Shown here piece after piece: positions 14,789-22,853 of a stretch of 41,192 nt of DNA. The notes beneath the pieces are model-generated. The model did no database searches. It saw nothing but the letters and a program-made list of their open reading frames with translations, and had not been told where the DNA came from. Positions within the stretch are counted from its first letter, which is position 1. Every line of letters begins with the position of its first letter. The DNA comes from an uncultured Prevotellaceae bacterium (GTDB taxonomy: Bacteria > Bacteroidota > Bacteroidia > Bacteroidales > Bacteroidaceae), in contig CAMOKH010000101.1 of the NCBI GenBank assembly GCA_946617675.1, forward strand, positions 1-41,192, read 5' to 3'. Made by a program: the position numbers and the translations under genes.

Positions 14789-17376
14789 GAAGGTTGACGC
14801 TTTTATCTTTACTCGCCGCACTGACGCTCGCACTCCCACTACGGGCCCAGACGTGGGGCGACATCGACTACGACGGGGCACCGTGGGTTGAGAACGTGTC
14901 GAAACCCTACAAGATAACCCGGGGACTGTACAACCGCCACCTGACAGTGTGGGCGAGCCACGGCCGATACTACGACATGGGCGAGCAGCGCTGGAAGTGG
15001 CAGCGCCCTACCCTATTCGGCACTAACGAGGACCTGTTCACCCAGACCATCGTCGTACCCTATCTTATACCCATGCTCGAGCGCGCCGGGGCGGTCGTCT
15101 TCACGCCGCGTGAGCGCGACTGGCAGCGTAACGAGGTGATTGTCGACAACGACGACCACCGTAACCTGACGGGCTACCGCGAGACGGGCTACCGCCAGCC
15201 GTGGGGCAACGCCCCCGCTGCCGGCTTCGGCCTGCACGGCGGCCGCTATGCCGACGGCGAGAATCCCTTTGAGGCAGGCACGGCGCGCATGGCCGAGACG
15301 ACGACCAGCCGGTCGAAATATAGTTCGATAAGCTACCAGCCGACCATACCCGAGGCTGGACGCTACGCCGTCTACGTCAGCTATCAGACGGTGGAGGGCA
15401 GCATCGACGACGCCCACTACACCGTGTGGCACAAGGGCGAGCAGACCGAGTTTCGCGTGAACCAGCAGATGGGCGGCTCGACGTGGGTCTATCTCGGCAC
15501 GTTCGACTTCGACAAGGGTTGCAACGAGTGGAACTGCGTCACGCTGACCAACCAGAGCAGCCACCGCGGCGGTGTGGTAACAGCCGACGCCGTACGCTTC
15601 GGCGGCGGCATGGGCAACATCGAGCGCGGCGGTCAGGTGAGCGGTCTGCCGCGCTGTCTGGAGGGCGCACGCTACTACTGCCAGTGGGCGGGCATGCCCT
15701 TCAGCGTCTACAGTCAGCGACTGGGTCAGAACGACTACGCCGACGACATCAACGCACGGTCGCTGAGCGAGAACCTGCTGGCGGGTGGCTCCGTCTACGT
15801 GCCCAACCGCGAGGGGCGGCGCGTGCCGCTCGAGCTGTCGCTGGCCATCCACAGCGACGCCGGCTACAATGCCGACGGCCGATCTGTCTACGGACCGCTG
15901 GCCATCTACACCACCGAGAAGGACGGCTCGAACGTCTTCAACTGCGAACGGCCCAGGGCGATGTCGCGGCAGCTGGCCAGCGACCTGCTCAGCAATGCCG
16001 ACCGCGACATCAAGGCCCGCTTCGGCGTCAGCTGGACCAAGCGCGACCTGCGCGACCGCAACTATTCCGAGACGCGCCTGCCTGAGGTGCCCAGCGTCAT
16101 CTTCGAGACGATGTCGCACCAGAGCTTTCCCGACATGCGCTACGGCCAGGACCCGAACTTCCGCTTCACGCTGGCTCGCTCAATCTATAAGACCATACTG
16201 CGCTACGTCAGCAGCATGCACGACGACGACTGCACCGTAGCACCGCTTGCGCCCGAACGGCTCAGGGTGGAGTTCGTCAACCGCCGCCGCGGCGAGGTGC
16301 GCCTGTCGTGGCAGTCCACCGACGACCCGCAGGAGCCCTCGGCTGAGGCTACCGGCTTCGTCGTCTACACGGCCGTGGGCAGCGGTGGCTTCAACAATGG
16401 CGAGCACGTCAGCGGCCACTCGACGACGCTGCGCCTCGAGCCCGGCGTACTCTACTCCTTCCGCGTGGCCGCCGTCAACAAGGGCGGCGAGAGCTTCCCC
16501 TCAGAGGTGGTGTCGGCGCTGTTCAACCACCGACAGAGCCCCACGGTGCTCGTCGTCAACGGCTTCCACAGGCTGGCGTCGCCCGCCGTGATACACAACG
16601 ACTCGCTGCAGGGCTTCATGCTCGACCGCGACATGGGCGTCAGCTACGGACTGACCGCCGGATGGGCCGGCCGACAACTGAACTTCAGGACCGACAAGAT
16701 GGGCGTTGAGGACTCTACCGGACTGGGCTTCGGCTACACCGAACTGGCTGGGCAATTCATAGCCGGCAATGACTTCAACTACATACGCACCCACGCCGAA
16801 GCCATCCGCCAGGCGGGCTATTACAATGTCGTCAGCTGCTCGGCTGACGCACTGACGACGGCCGACGCCGAGGCGGCTGATGCCGTTGACCTCATCCTCG
16901 GACTGGAGTGCGACGACGGCCACAGCCTGCTGAAGTACAAGGCCTTCCCCGCCAGTCTGCAGACCTGGCTCAGGGGCTATATGGGCATGGGCGGACGACT
17001 GCTCGTCAGCGGCTCATTCGTGGGCAGCGACATGGTCGACGCCGAGGGACAGCAGTTCCTGAGCGACGTTCTGAAATGTCTGCCGGCGGGTACCGACCCG
17101 TCAACAGCCGACGAGACCATCAACGGCATGGGGACGTCGTTCGACTTCTACCGCCAGCATAACGAACGGCACTACGCCGCGCCCCACCCCGACATTCTGC
17201 TGCCTGCCGAGGGCGCCATCACGCCGCTGGCCTACGCCGACGGCTACGGTGCCGCCGTGGCCTACACCGATCAGCACCAGCGCTCGTTCACCATGGGCTT
17301 CCCCTTCGAGTGCATCAAGTCTGAACAGATGCGGACGGCCATCATGCAAGCAATTCTCACGTACCTTATTAAATAA
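14785..17376 (+). CDS. Secreted Amidase_3-type hydrolase with golvesin-like and FN3 domains
   Basis: 863 aa, with signal peptide (1-22, cleavage near RAQ-T). The N-terminal and 300-460 segments together make an N-acetylmuramoyl-L-alanine amidase fold. VWASHGRYYD (His59), NEDLFTQT (Glu82) and TPRERD (107-112) correspond to the first zinc ligands and the usual TRxxD, while IHSDAG (His356) and VIFETMSHQ (Glu441) supply the remaining ligand and the catalytic Glu. Between them lies a beta-rich golvesin-like domain (about 150-280). A fibronectin type III domain follows (about 485-580), then a C-terminal alpha/beta domain (about 590-863). Databases often call such proteins xanthan lyase, which the motifs here do not support. 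Predicted periplasmic or surface peptidoglycan hydrolase; substrate inferred. Confidence 0.8.
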   Translation: MRRLTLLSLLAALTLALPLRAQTWGDIDYDGAPWVENVSKPYKITRGLYNRHLTVWASHGRYYDMGEQRWKWQRPTLFGTNEDLFTQTIVVPYLIPMLERAGAVVFTPRERDWQRNEVIVDNDDHRNLTGYRETGYRQPWGNAPAAGFGLHGGRYADGENPFEAGTARMAETTTSRSKYSSISYQPTIPEAGRYAVYVSYQTVEGSIDDAHYTVWHKGEQTEFRVNQQMGGSTWVYLGTFDFDKGCNEWNCVTLTNQSSHRGGVVTADAVRFGGGMGNIERGGQVSGLPRCLEGARYYCQWAGMPFSVYSQRLGQNDYADDINARSLSENLLAGGSVYVPNREGRRVPLELSLAIHSDAGYNADGRSVYGPLAIYTTEKDGSNVFNCERPRAMSRQLASDLLSNADRDIKARFGVSWTKRDLRDRNYSETRLPEVPSVIFETMSHQSFPDMRYGQDPNFRFTLARSIYKTILRYVSSMHDDDCTVAPLAPERLRVEFVNRRRGEVRLSWQSTDDPQEPSAEATGFVVYTAVGSGGFNNGEHVSGHSTTLRLEPGVLYSFRVAAVNKGGESFPSEVVSALFNHRQSPTVLVVNGFHRLASPAVIHNDSLQGFMLDRDMGVSYGLTAGWAGRQLNFRTDKMGVEDSTGLGFGYTELAGQFIAGNDFNYIRTHAEAIRQAGYYNVVSCSADALTTADAEAADAVDLILGLECDDGHSLLKYKAFPASLQTWLRGYMGMGGRLLVSGSFVGSDMVDAEGQQFLSDVLKCLPAGTDPSTADETINGMGTSFDFYRQHNERHYAAPHPDILLPAEGAITPLAYADGYGAAVAYTDQHQRSFTMGFPFECIKSEQMRTAIMQAILTYLIK

Positions 17377-17390
17377 AACGATAAACAGTC

Positions 17391-17699
17391 ATGTCAAAAA
17401 TCCAAGCTAATCCTTCAGGGTCGAGGACCATCGAAGTCACCGACGAACATCTGAAAACCATCGAGGAATACCAGTTGCTGCGCGACCTCATCGACTCTAA
17501 CGGCTACGTCGACGAGACCGTGCTCGACAAACTCAGGCTGAACATCCGCTCGATGCTTGAGTCACAATCGGGCACAGACAAACGCCTGCTCGACCTCTGC
17601 CTCGACGTCGTCTATCATCCCGACATGAAAGCCTTCGGACTTCAGCAACTTGTGTTGTACTACATCAACTGGAAGAACAGTGTCGCCGACGAACAGTGA
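17391..17699 (+). CDS. 102-aa protein of unknown function
   Basis: 102 aa, soluble and mostly helical: DEHLKTIEEYQLLRDLIDSN and LDKLRLNIRSMLESQ look like amphipathic helices. No known motif is visible. It starts 14 nt after the amidase stop, and its last 20 nt overlap the start region of ygiQ, so it is certainly part of the same unit. I do not recognise the family. Confidence 0.7.
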   Translation: MSKIQANPSGSRTIEVTDEHLKTIEEYQLLRDLIDSNGYVDETVLDKLRLNIRSMLESQSGTDKRLLDLCLDVVYHPDMKAFGLQQLVLYYINWKNSVADEQ

Positions 17700-19557
17700 A
17701 TTCCTGCTGACAGACTTCCTGCCGACGACTAAGAAGGAGCTCGATTTGCGCGGCTGGGACTACGTTGACGTCATCCTCTTCTCGGCCGACGCCTACGTTG
17801 ACCATCCGTCGTTCGGTGCGGCCGTCATCGGGCGTACGCTCGAGGCGGCGGGTTTCCGCGTGGCCATCGTTCCGCAACCCGACTGGCACGGCGATTTCCG
17901 CGACTTCAAAAAGCTGGGCAGGCCCCGGCTCTTCTTCGGCATCGCTCCCGGATGTATGGACTCCATGGTCAACAAGTACACCGCAGCACGGCGACTGCGC
18001 TCTGAGGACGCCTACAGCCCCGACGGCCGCCACGACCTGCGCCCGGAATATCCCACCATCGTCTACACCCAGATTCTGAAGCAGCTCTTCCCTGACGTCC
18101 CCGTCGTGCTTGGCGGCATCGAAGCCTCGCTGCGGCGCGTCACCCACTACGACTACTGGCAGGATCGGCTTCGCCCCTGCATCCTCTGCGACTCAGGCGC
18201 CGACCTCATCGTCTATGGCATGGGCGAGAAGGCCATCACAGAACTCGCTCGCCGACTGTCCGATGGTTTTGCCATCGGAACCATCCGCGACATCCCGCAG
18301 ACGGTCTACCTGGCCGACGACATCGCCCCGCAGCCCGACGACATCGTGCTTCACAGCCACGAGGAGTGCCTTGCCGACAAGCGCGCCCAGGCCGAGAACT
18401 TCCGCTACGTAGAGGAACAGTCGAACATGATGCACGCCAGCCGAATACTCCAGCAGGTTAGCGCAAAGATTGTCAGTACGACAACCAATAATCGACAATC
18501 GCTTAATCGGAAACACTATGTCGTGGTCAATCCGCCTTACCCCCCGATGACCACGGCCGAACTCGATGCCTCATTCGACCTGCCCTACACGCGCCAGCCG
18601 CATCCCAAGTATCGCGGCAAACGCATACCAGCCTTCGAGATGATTAAGTTCTCGGTAAATATCCACCGGGGCTGTTTCGGCGGATGCGCTTTCTGCACCA
18701 TCTCGGCTCATCAAGGTAAGTTCATTACCTGCCGCTCGAAAGAGAGCATACTCCGAGAGGTCAGACAGGTCATCAAGATGCCCGACTTCAAGGGCTACCT
18801 GAGCGACCTCGGCGGACCGTCGGCCAACATGTACGGCATGCACGGCCGAAACCTTGCCGCCTGCGAGCGCTGTCGGCGCCCCAGTTGTATTCATCCGCAG
18901 ATATGTCCCAATCTGGACACCGACCACTCGCGGTTGATTGACATCTATCGCGCCGTCGACAGTCTGCCCGGCATAAAGAAAAGCTTCATTGGCAGCGGCG
19001 TACGCTACGACCTGCTGCTCTACCGCAGCAAGGACGAGGCTGCCAACCGCGCCGCACAGGAGTACACCCGCGAGCTCATAACCCGCCACGTCAGCGGACG
19101 CCTGAAGGTGGCTCCCGAACATACCAGCGACCGCGTGCTGCGACTGATGCGCAAGCCTTCGTTTCAGCAGTTCTATGACTTCAAGCGACAGTTCGATAAC
19201 ATCTGCCGCGAGGAGCACCTGAACCAGCAGATTATACCTTATTTTATAAGTAGCCACCCCGGCTGCCACGAAGAGGACATGGCACAACTGGCTGCCATCA
19301 CCCGCCGCCTCGGGTTCCATCTCGAGCAGGTACAGGACTTTACCCCGACGCCCATGACCGTTGCCACCGAGATGTGGTACACGGGCTATGACCCCTACAC
19401 GCTCGAGCCCGTCTTCAGCGCTAAGACGCCTCGCGAGAAGGAGGCCCAGCGCCAGTACTTCTTCTGGTATAAAGACCAACAGCATGACCATCATCGAACA
19501 AACACTCATACCGAAAAACCCGACCACGAAAAGCGAGGACGGCATCGTCGTCGATGA
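17680..19557 (+). CDS. YgiQ-family radical SAM protein
   Basis: 625 aa. The radical SAM cluster motif is NIHRGCFGGCAFC (C-x3-C-x2-C), followed by TISAHQGKFI, LGGPSANMYGMHG, and a second Cys set C-x2-C...C-x4-C (CERCRRPSCIHPQIC) typical of YgiQ; the N-terminal part holds FLPTTKKELDLRGWDYVDVILFSADAYVDHPSFG in two adjacent blocks. The reaction catalysed by the family is unknown. I chose the GTG at 17680 (VSPTNSEFLL) because family similarity starts there; the upstream frame (17650) is an overlap artefact. The C-terminus is odd: after FFWYK the frame continues as a basic, His-rich tail (DQQHDHHRTNTHTEKPDH...), which is the out-of-frame reading of the next gene over 74 nt. A segment near residues 268-280 also carries extra residues. 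Confidence 0.88.
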   Translation: MSPTNSEFLLTDFLPTTKKELDLRGWDYVDVILFSADAYVDHPSFGAAVIGRTLEAAGFRVAIVPQPDWHGDFRDFKKLGRPRLFFGIAPGCMDSMVNKYTAARRLRSEDAYSPDGRHDLRPEYPTIVYTQILKQLFPDVPVVLGGIEASLRRVTHYDYWQDRLRPCILCDSGADLIVYGMGEKAITELARRLSDGFAIGTIRDIPQTVYLADDIAPQPDDIVLHSHEECLADKRAQAENFRYVEEQSNMMHASRILQQVSAKIVSTTTNNRQSLNRKHYVVVNPPYPPMTTAELDASFDLPYTRQPHPKYRGKRIPAFEMIKFSVNIHRGCFGGCAFCTISAHQGKFITCRSKESILREVRQVIKMPDFKGYLSDLGGPSANMYGMHGRNLAACERCRRPSCIHPQICPNLDTDHSRLIDIYRAVDSLPGIKKSFIGSGVRYDLLLYRSKDEAANRAAQEYTRELITRHVSGRLKVAPEHTSDRVLRLMRKPSFQQFYDFKRQFDNICREEHLNQQIIPYFISSHPGCHEEDMAQLAAITRRLGFHLEQVQDFTPTPMTVATEMWYTGYDPYTLEPVFSAKTPREKEAQRQYFFWYKDQQHDHHRTNTHTEKPDHEKRGRHRRR

Positions 19558-20311
19558 CGACTTCATTGCCGTCATCGACGGTTCGACATCGAAGACACAG
19601 CACCACTACAGCCGCCTCATGAGCAACGGCCGGTATGCCATGACCATCGTGGCCGACTACATCCGCCGAATGCCTAAGGAGACATCGTGCCAGCAATTCT
19701 GTGCGGGTGTCACCGCTGCCATCCGCAAACGCTACATCCCCTTCTGGAAGGGCAACAAGGACGCCGTCATCGACCGACTGCTTGAGCACCCCGAAGAACG
19801 ACTGACGGCCTCGGCCGCCATCTTCAGCAGGGTGCGGCGGGAGATATGGCTCGTCGGCGACTGTCAGTGTCTGCTCAACCAGCAATACTACGACAACCCC
19901 AAGCCCTATGAACAGACGCTGGCCGAGATGAGGGCGGCAAAGGTCGCCGAACTGCTGGCCAGTGGCATCAGCCGCGACAGCATACTGGCCGACGACACGG
20001 CCCGAAGTGCCATCATCCCCCAGATGCTCCGCGAGATGCGCAACCAGAACGTCACCTATGCCGTCATCGACGGATTCCACATCCCAGCAGCTAAGGTGCC
20101 CGTCATCACCCTCGACTTCCGGCCTTGGGAGATTGTGCTCGCCACCGACGGCTACCCCTTCCTCTGCCCCACCCTGGCCGAGAGTGAGCGTCGACTGCAG
20201 CAACAGAAGACCGACGACCCACTGAATATCGGTGCTTTTAAGGCGACAAAGGGCTTTCTGGCGGGCAACAATTCGTTCGATGATAGGGCGTACATAAGAT
20301 TTCAGGTCTGA
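19484..20311 (+). CDS. PP2C-like (PPM-family) phosphatase
   Basis: 275 aa. The order of motifs fits PPM/PP2C metal-dependent Ser/Thr phosphatases: SEDGIVVDDDFIAVIDGSTS (first acidic block), SAAIFSRVRREIWLVGDCQ (the ..GD.. block), VLATDGYPFLC (the ..DG.. block), and a final FDDRAYIRFQV corresponding to D-D/N-x-x-x-I-x-V. No helices of a membrane protein are present. The start at ATG 19484 lies inside the end of ygiQ; the frame is open further back to 19361, but those residues are an Arg/Ser-rich shadow of ygiQ. It is the last gene of the unit. The target could be a phosphoprotein or a small molecule. Confidence 0.7.
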   Translation: MTIIEQTLIPKNPTTKSEDGIVVDDDFIAVIDGSTSKTQHHYSRLMSNGRYAMTIVADYIRRMPKETSCQQFCAGVTAAIRKRYIPFWKGNKDAVIDRLLEHPEERLTASAAIFSRVRREIWLVGDCQCLLNQQYYDNPKPYEQTLAEMRAAKVAELLASGISRDSILADDTARSAIIPQMLREMRNQNVTYAVIDGFHIPAAKVPVITLDFRPWEIVLATDGYPFLCPTLAESERRLQQQKTDDPLNIGAFKATKGFLAGNNSFDDRAYIRFQV

Positions 20312-20313
20312 AA

Positions 20314-20345
20314 TTTGGTCGTGTCGCAGAAAATGTGTAACTTTG
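20314..20345 (+). promoter_or_regulatory. Promoter of tRNA-Arg
   Basis: TTTG (20314-20317), 20 nt, TAACTTTG (20338-20345), ending 11 nt before the mature tRNA. It begins 2 nt after the PP2C-like stop codon. Confidence 0.85.
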
Positions 20346-20356
20346 CACCCGCTTTC

Positions 20357-20430
20357 GGTTCCGTAGCTCAGCTGGATAGAGCAACAGCCTTCTAAGCTGT
20401 GGGTCTTGGGTTCGAGTCCCAACGGAATCA
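20357..20430 (+). tRNA. tRNA-Arg (anticodon TCT)
   Basis: 74 nt with acceptor GGTTCCG/CGGAATC (one G-U pair), discriminator A, anticodon loop CTTCTAA (TCT, reading AGA/AGG) and T loop TTCGAGT. CCA is not encoded. Confidence 0.96.
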
Positions 20431-20437
20431 CAAGCAA

Positions 20438-20487
20438 AATTCCGAGAATGCCGATTATAAAAGCATTTTCGGAATTATTTTTTCTTT
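20438..20487 (+). terminator. Intrinsic terminator of tRNA-Arg
   Basis: A 14-bp stem with one internal mismatch (20438-20451 with 20463-20476), then TATTTTTTCTTTC-like T-rich sequence. From here to about 20620 I see no gene or structured signal. Confidence 0.8.
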
Positions 20488-20633
20488 CATACAGAGTTTG
20501 CGGCTGCAATAGTACTAAAAACACTACGGGTGCGCGGCTTTCACAAGCGGCGCCATCCTAGAACAAACTATCGTTAAATACAAAATAAGGTTAAAGAAAA
20601 GAAGAAATATGTATAGCTTTGGTGTTTTTTTCG

Positions 20634-20641
20634 TACCTTTG
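20634..20641 (+). promoter_or_regulatory. -7 box of the NifU-like/GGGtGRT pair
   Basis: TACCTTTG, 38 nt before the ATG at 20680. No TTTG lies at the usual 20-nt distance, so the -33 element is weak. Confidence 0.65.
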
Positions 20642-20679
20642 CATGCGTTTTTGATCAACAACAACTATTTATAATTTTT

Positions 20680-21381
20680 ATGCAGTATTCTAACGAAGTC
20701 AACAACATGTGCGTTGTTGCAAAAGGTCCAAACCACGGACCCGCCCCCATTCCCGAAGAGGGCAAATGGATTCAGGCAAAAGAGATTAAGGATATCTCAG
20801 GTTACACTCACGGTATCGGCTGGTGCGCACCTCAGCAGGGTGCCTGCAAGCTGTCGCTCAACGTCAAGGACGGCGTCATCCAGGAAGCTCTCGTCGAGAC
20901 CATCGGCTGCACGGGTATGACCCACTCTGCCGCCATGGCCAGCGAAATCCTGCCCGGCAAGACCATCCTCGAGGCGCTGAACACCGACCTCGTCTGCGAC
21001 GCCATCAACACCGCCATGCGCGAGCTGTTCCTGCAGATTGTTTATGGCCGCACGCAGAGCGCCTTCTCAGAGGGCGGACTGGTCATTGGTGCCGGCCTTG
21101 AAGACCTGGGTAAGGGTCTGCGCTCACAGACGGGTACGCTCTACGGCACCGTTGCCAAGGGCACGCGCTATCTGGAGCTCACCGAGGGCTACATCACGAA
21201 GCAGTTCCTTGACAAGGACAATCAGGTCTGCGGTTACGAGTATGTACACTTGGGCAAGATGATGGAGGCCATCAAGGGCGGCATGGACGCCAACGAGGCC
21301 GTGAAGAAGTTCACCGGCAGCTATGGCCGCACCACCGCCGAGCAGGGAATTGTTAAAGCTATTGACCCACGTGAAGAATAA
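20680..21381 (+). CDS. NifU-like iron-sulfur scaffold-type protein
   Basis: 233 aa. The central part resembles the NifU/IscU N-terminal scaffold fold. Cys residues sit at 49 and 56 (GIGWCAPQQGACK) and 77 (VETIGCTGMTHSAAMASEI), with another at 106 (NTDLVCDAIN); the segment ILPGKTILEALNTD parallels the scaffold helix. Cys11 lies in MCVVAKGPNHG. In anaerobes this type is found next to a GGGtGRT protein, as here. Canonical IscU functions (cluster transfer) are not demonstrated for this branch. Start at ATG 20680; the in-frame ATG at 20707 is less likely because the extra residues look conserved. Confidence 0.82.
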   Translation: MQYSNEVNNMCVVAKGPNHGPAPIPEEGKWIQAKEIKDISGYTHGIGWCAPQQGACKLSLNVKDGVIQEALVETIGCTGMTHSAAMASEILPGKTILEALNTDLVCDAINTAMRELFLQIVYGRTQSAFSEGGLVIGAGLEDLGKGLRSQTGTLYGTVAKGTRYLELTEGYITKQFLDKDNQVCGYEYVHLGKMMEAIKGGMDANEAVKKFTGSYGRTTAEQGIVKAIDPREE

Positions 21382-21387
21382 AGGAGG
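21381..21387 (+). promoter_or_regulatory. Strong Shine-Dalgarno sequence before the GGGtGRT gene
   Basis: AAGGAGG, 9 nt before the ATG at 21397, overlapping the stop codon of the NifU-like gene. It is the most canonical Shine-Dalgarno sequence I found in the window; most other starts have A-rich leaders only. Confidence 0.65.
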
Positions 21388-21396
21388 ACACAAGTT

Positions 21397-22410
21397 ATGA
21401 TAAGAAAAGTATCATTCGAGAGCTACGAGCGTCGTATCAACCAGGTACTGGCCGCTCTGAAAGAGAACGGAATCAACAGCATCGAGGAGGCTAACGAGAT
21501 TTGCGAGAAGGCAGGCGTTGACCCCTACCAGATGTGTGAAGACACACAGCGTATCTGCTTCGAGAATGCCAAGTGGGCATACGTCTGCGGTGCCGCCATC
21601 GCTATCAAGAAGGGCGTGAAGAATGCTGCCGAAGCTGCCGAAGCCATCGGTATCGGTCTGCAGTCGTTCTGCATCCCCGGCTCTGTGGCCGACGACCGCA
21701 AGGTGGGTCTTGGCCATGGCAACCTGGCCGCCCGTCTGCTGCGCGAGGAGACCGAGTGCTTCGCCTTCCTGGCTGGTCACGAGTCGTTTGCCGCTGCCGA
21801 GGGCGCCATCAAGATTGCCGAGAAGGCCAACAAGGTACGCCAGAAGCCGCTGCGCGTCATCCTCAACGGTCTGGGCAAGGACGCTGCCATGATCATCTCG
21901 CGTATCAACGGCTTCACCTACGTTCAGACTCAGTTCGACTACTACACCGGCGAGGTGAAGGTGGTCAAGGAGACGCCCTACAGCGACGGTCCCCGTGCAA
22001 AGGTCAAGTGCTACGGTGCCGACGATGTTCGCGAAGGCGTAGCCATCCTGTGGAAGGAGAACGTCGACGTGTCGATTACGGGTAACTCGACCAACCCCAC
22101 CCGTTTCCAGCACCCCGTTGCCGGAACCTACAAGAAGGAGCGCGTGCTCGCCGGCAAGCCCTACTTCTCGGTGGCTTCAGGTGGTGGTACGGGTCGCACG
22201 CTGCACCCCGATAACATGGCTGCCGGTCCTGCTTCCTACGGTATGACCGACACGCTGGGCCGCATGCACAGCGACGCCCAGTTCGCCGGTTCAAGTTCAG
22301 TGCCCGCTCACGTCGAGATGATGGGCTTCCTGGGTATCGGTAACAACCCCATGGTCGGTGCTACGGTCTCTATCGCCGTCGAAGTCAGCCTGGCCCTGAA
22401 CGGCAAGTAA
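21397..22410 (+). CDS. GGGtGRT family protein
   Basis: 337 aa. Carries the name-giving motif GGGTGRT at residues 262-268 (VASGGGTGRTLHPDN). This family (PF14057) has no established function. Cys residues are frequent in the first half (36, 47, 54, 64, 92, 121), including YQMCEDTQRICFENAKWAYVC, which could bind metal. The motif LGHGNLAARLLREETECFAFLAGHESFAAAEGAI looks like a glycine-rich core. No signal peptide or membrane span. Lies 15 nt after the NifU-like gene, so the two proteins probably act together, possibly in iron-sulfur or sulfur metabolism (inference). Confidence 0.88.
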   Translation: MIRKVSFESYERRINQVLAALKENGINSIEEANEICEKAGVDPYQMCEDTQRICFENAKWAYVCGAAIAIKKGVKNAAEAAEAIGIGLQSFCIPGSVADDRKVGLGHGNLAARLLREETECFAFLAGHESFAAAEGAIKIAEKANKVRQKPLRVILNGLGKDAAMIISRINGFTYVQTQFDYYTGEVKVVKETPYSDGPRAKVKCYGADDVREGVAILWKENVDVSITGNSTNPTRFQHPVAGTYKKERVLAGKPYFSVASGGGTGRTLHPDNMAAGPASYGMTDTLGRMHSDAQFAGSSSVPAHVEMMGFLGIGNNPMVGATVSIAVEVSLALNGK

Positions 22411-22435
22411 TACACACAAAAGCCCCTATAAAGAA

Positions 22436-22475
22436 AACAGGAAGGAAGCCCCGCATGGCATCCTTCCTGTTTTTC
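22436..22475 (+). terminator. Bidirectional terminator between convergent genes
   Basis: Perfect 11-bp stem AACAGGAAGGA (22436-22446) with TCCTTCCTGTT (22461-22471), then T residues on the plus strand and A residues before it on the other side. It ends both the GGGtGRT unit and the small secreted-protein gene on the minus strand. Confidence 0.85.
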
Positions 22476-22704
22476 AGTTTATGCGGTTCTGGTCAATCCG
22501 GTCCTGCAGGGCGGCGTTGCGCTGACTGTCGTACATACTCTCGCTGGCCACCTGCGACACGCTCTTGCCCTCGACCAGTTCTTTTGCCGCTTTCTTAGCC
22601 TTGTTCATCAGTCCCCCAAACTGTGCATGAGCCGAGGTGCTCACGCCTGCCAGCATCATGATGGCGATGGCCACACGTGCCAATTTGTAGTTTCTCTTTT
22701 TCAT
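22474..22704 (-). CDS. Small secreted protein of unknown function
   Basis: 76 aa. A clear signal peptide (MKKRNYKLARVAIAIMMLAG..., cleavage likely after AHA) leaves about 48 mature residues: QFGGLMNKAKKAAKELVEGK followed by a polar, Gln/Asn/Arg-rich end. The mature peptide is amphipathic with a basic front half. It has a strong promoter of its own and a terminator, so it is an independent, probably well-expressed gene. No family is recognised. Confidence 0.75.
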   Translation of the reverse strand: MKKRNYKLARVAIAIMMLAGVSTSAHAQFGGLMNKAKKAAKELVEGKSVSQVASESMYDSQRNAALQDRIDQNRIN

Positions 22705-22733
22705 ATAGCAATAATATTATAGTTTTGTCGCTA

Positions 22734-22766
22734 CAAAGATAGCAAAAAAAGATGCAAAGGTTCAAA
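22734..22766 (-). promoter_or_regulatory. Promoter of the small secreted-protein gene
   Basis: Minus strand TTTG (22763-22766), 21 nt, TATCTTTG (22734-22741), about 30 nt before the start codon at 22704. Confidence 0.78.
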
Positions 22767-22814
22767 TTAACTTTATTTCTCATAAAAAATACGGTGAGGG
22801 CGGATTTTTTTTCG

Positions 22815-22822
22815 TAAATTTG
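22815..22822 (+). promoter_or_regulatory. -7 box of the DUF5103-maeB-folK unit
   Basis: TAAATTTG, 31 nt before the ATG at 22854. There is no TTTG at the standard -33 distance. Confidence 0.6.
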
Positions 22823-22853
22823 CATTCGATTTGAAAAGAGACAAGGACGGCAA

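Noticed and set aside
15013..16119. 368-codon minus-strand ORF opposite the amidase gene
   Set aside because: Shadow frame; Val/Ala/His/Arg-rich without motifs.
19421..20524. 367-codon minus-strand ORF opposite ygiQ/PP2C-like/tRNA-Arg
   Set aside because: It crosses a tRNA gene and two real reading frames; no family motif.
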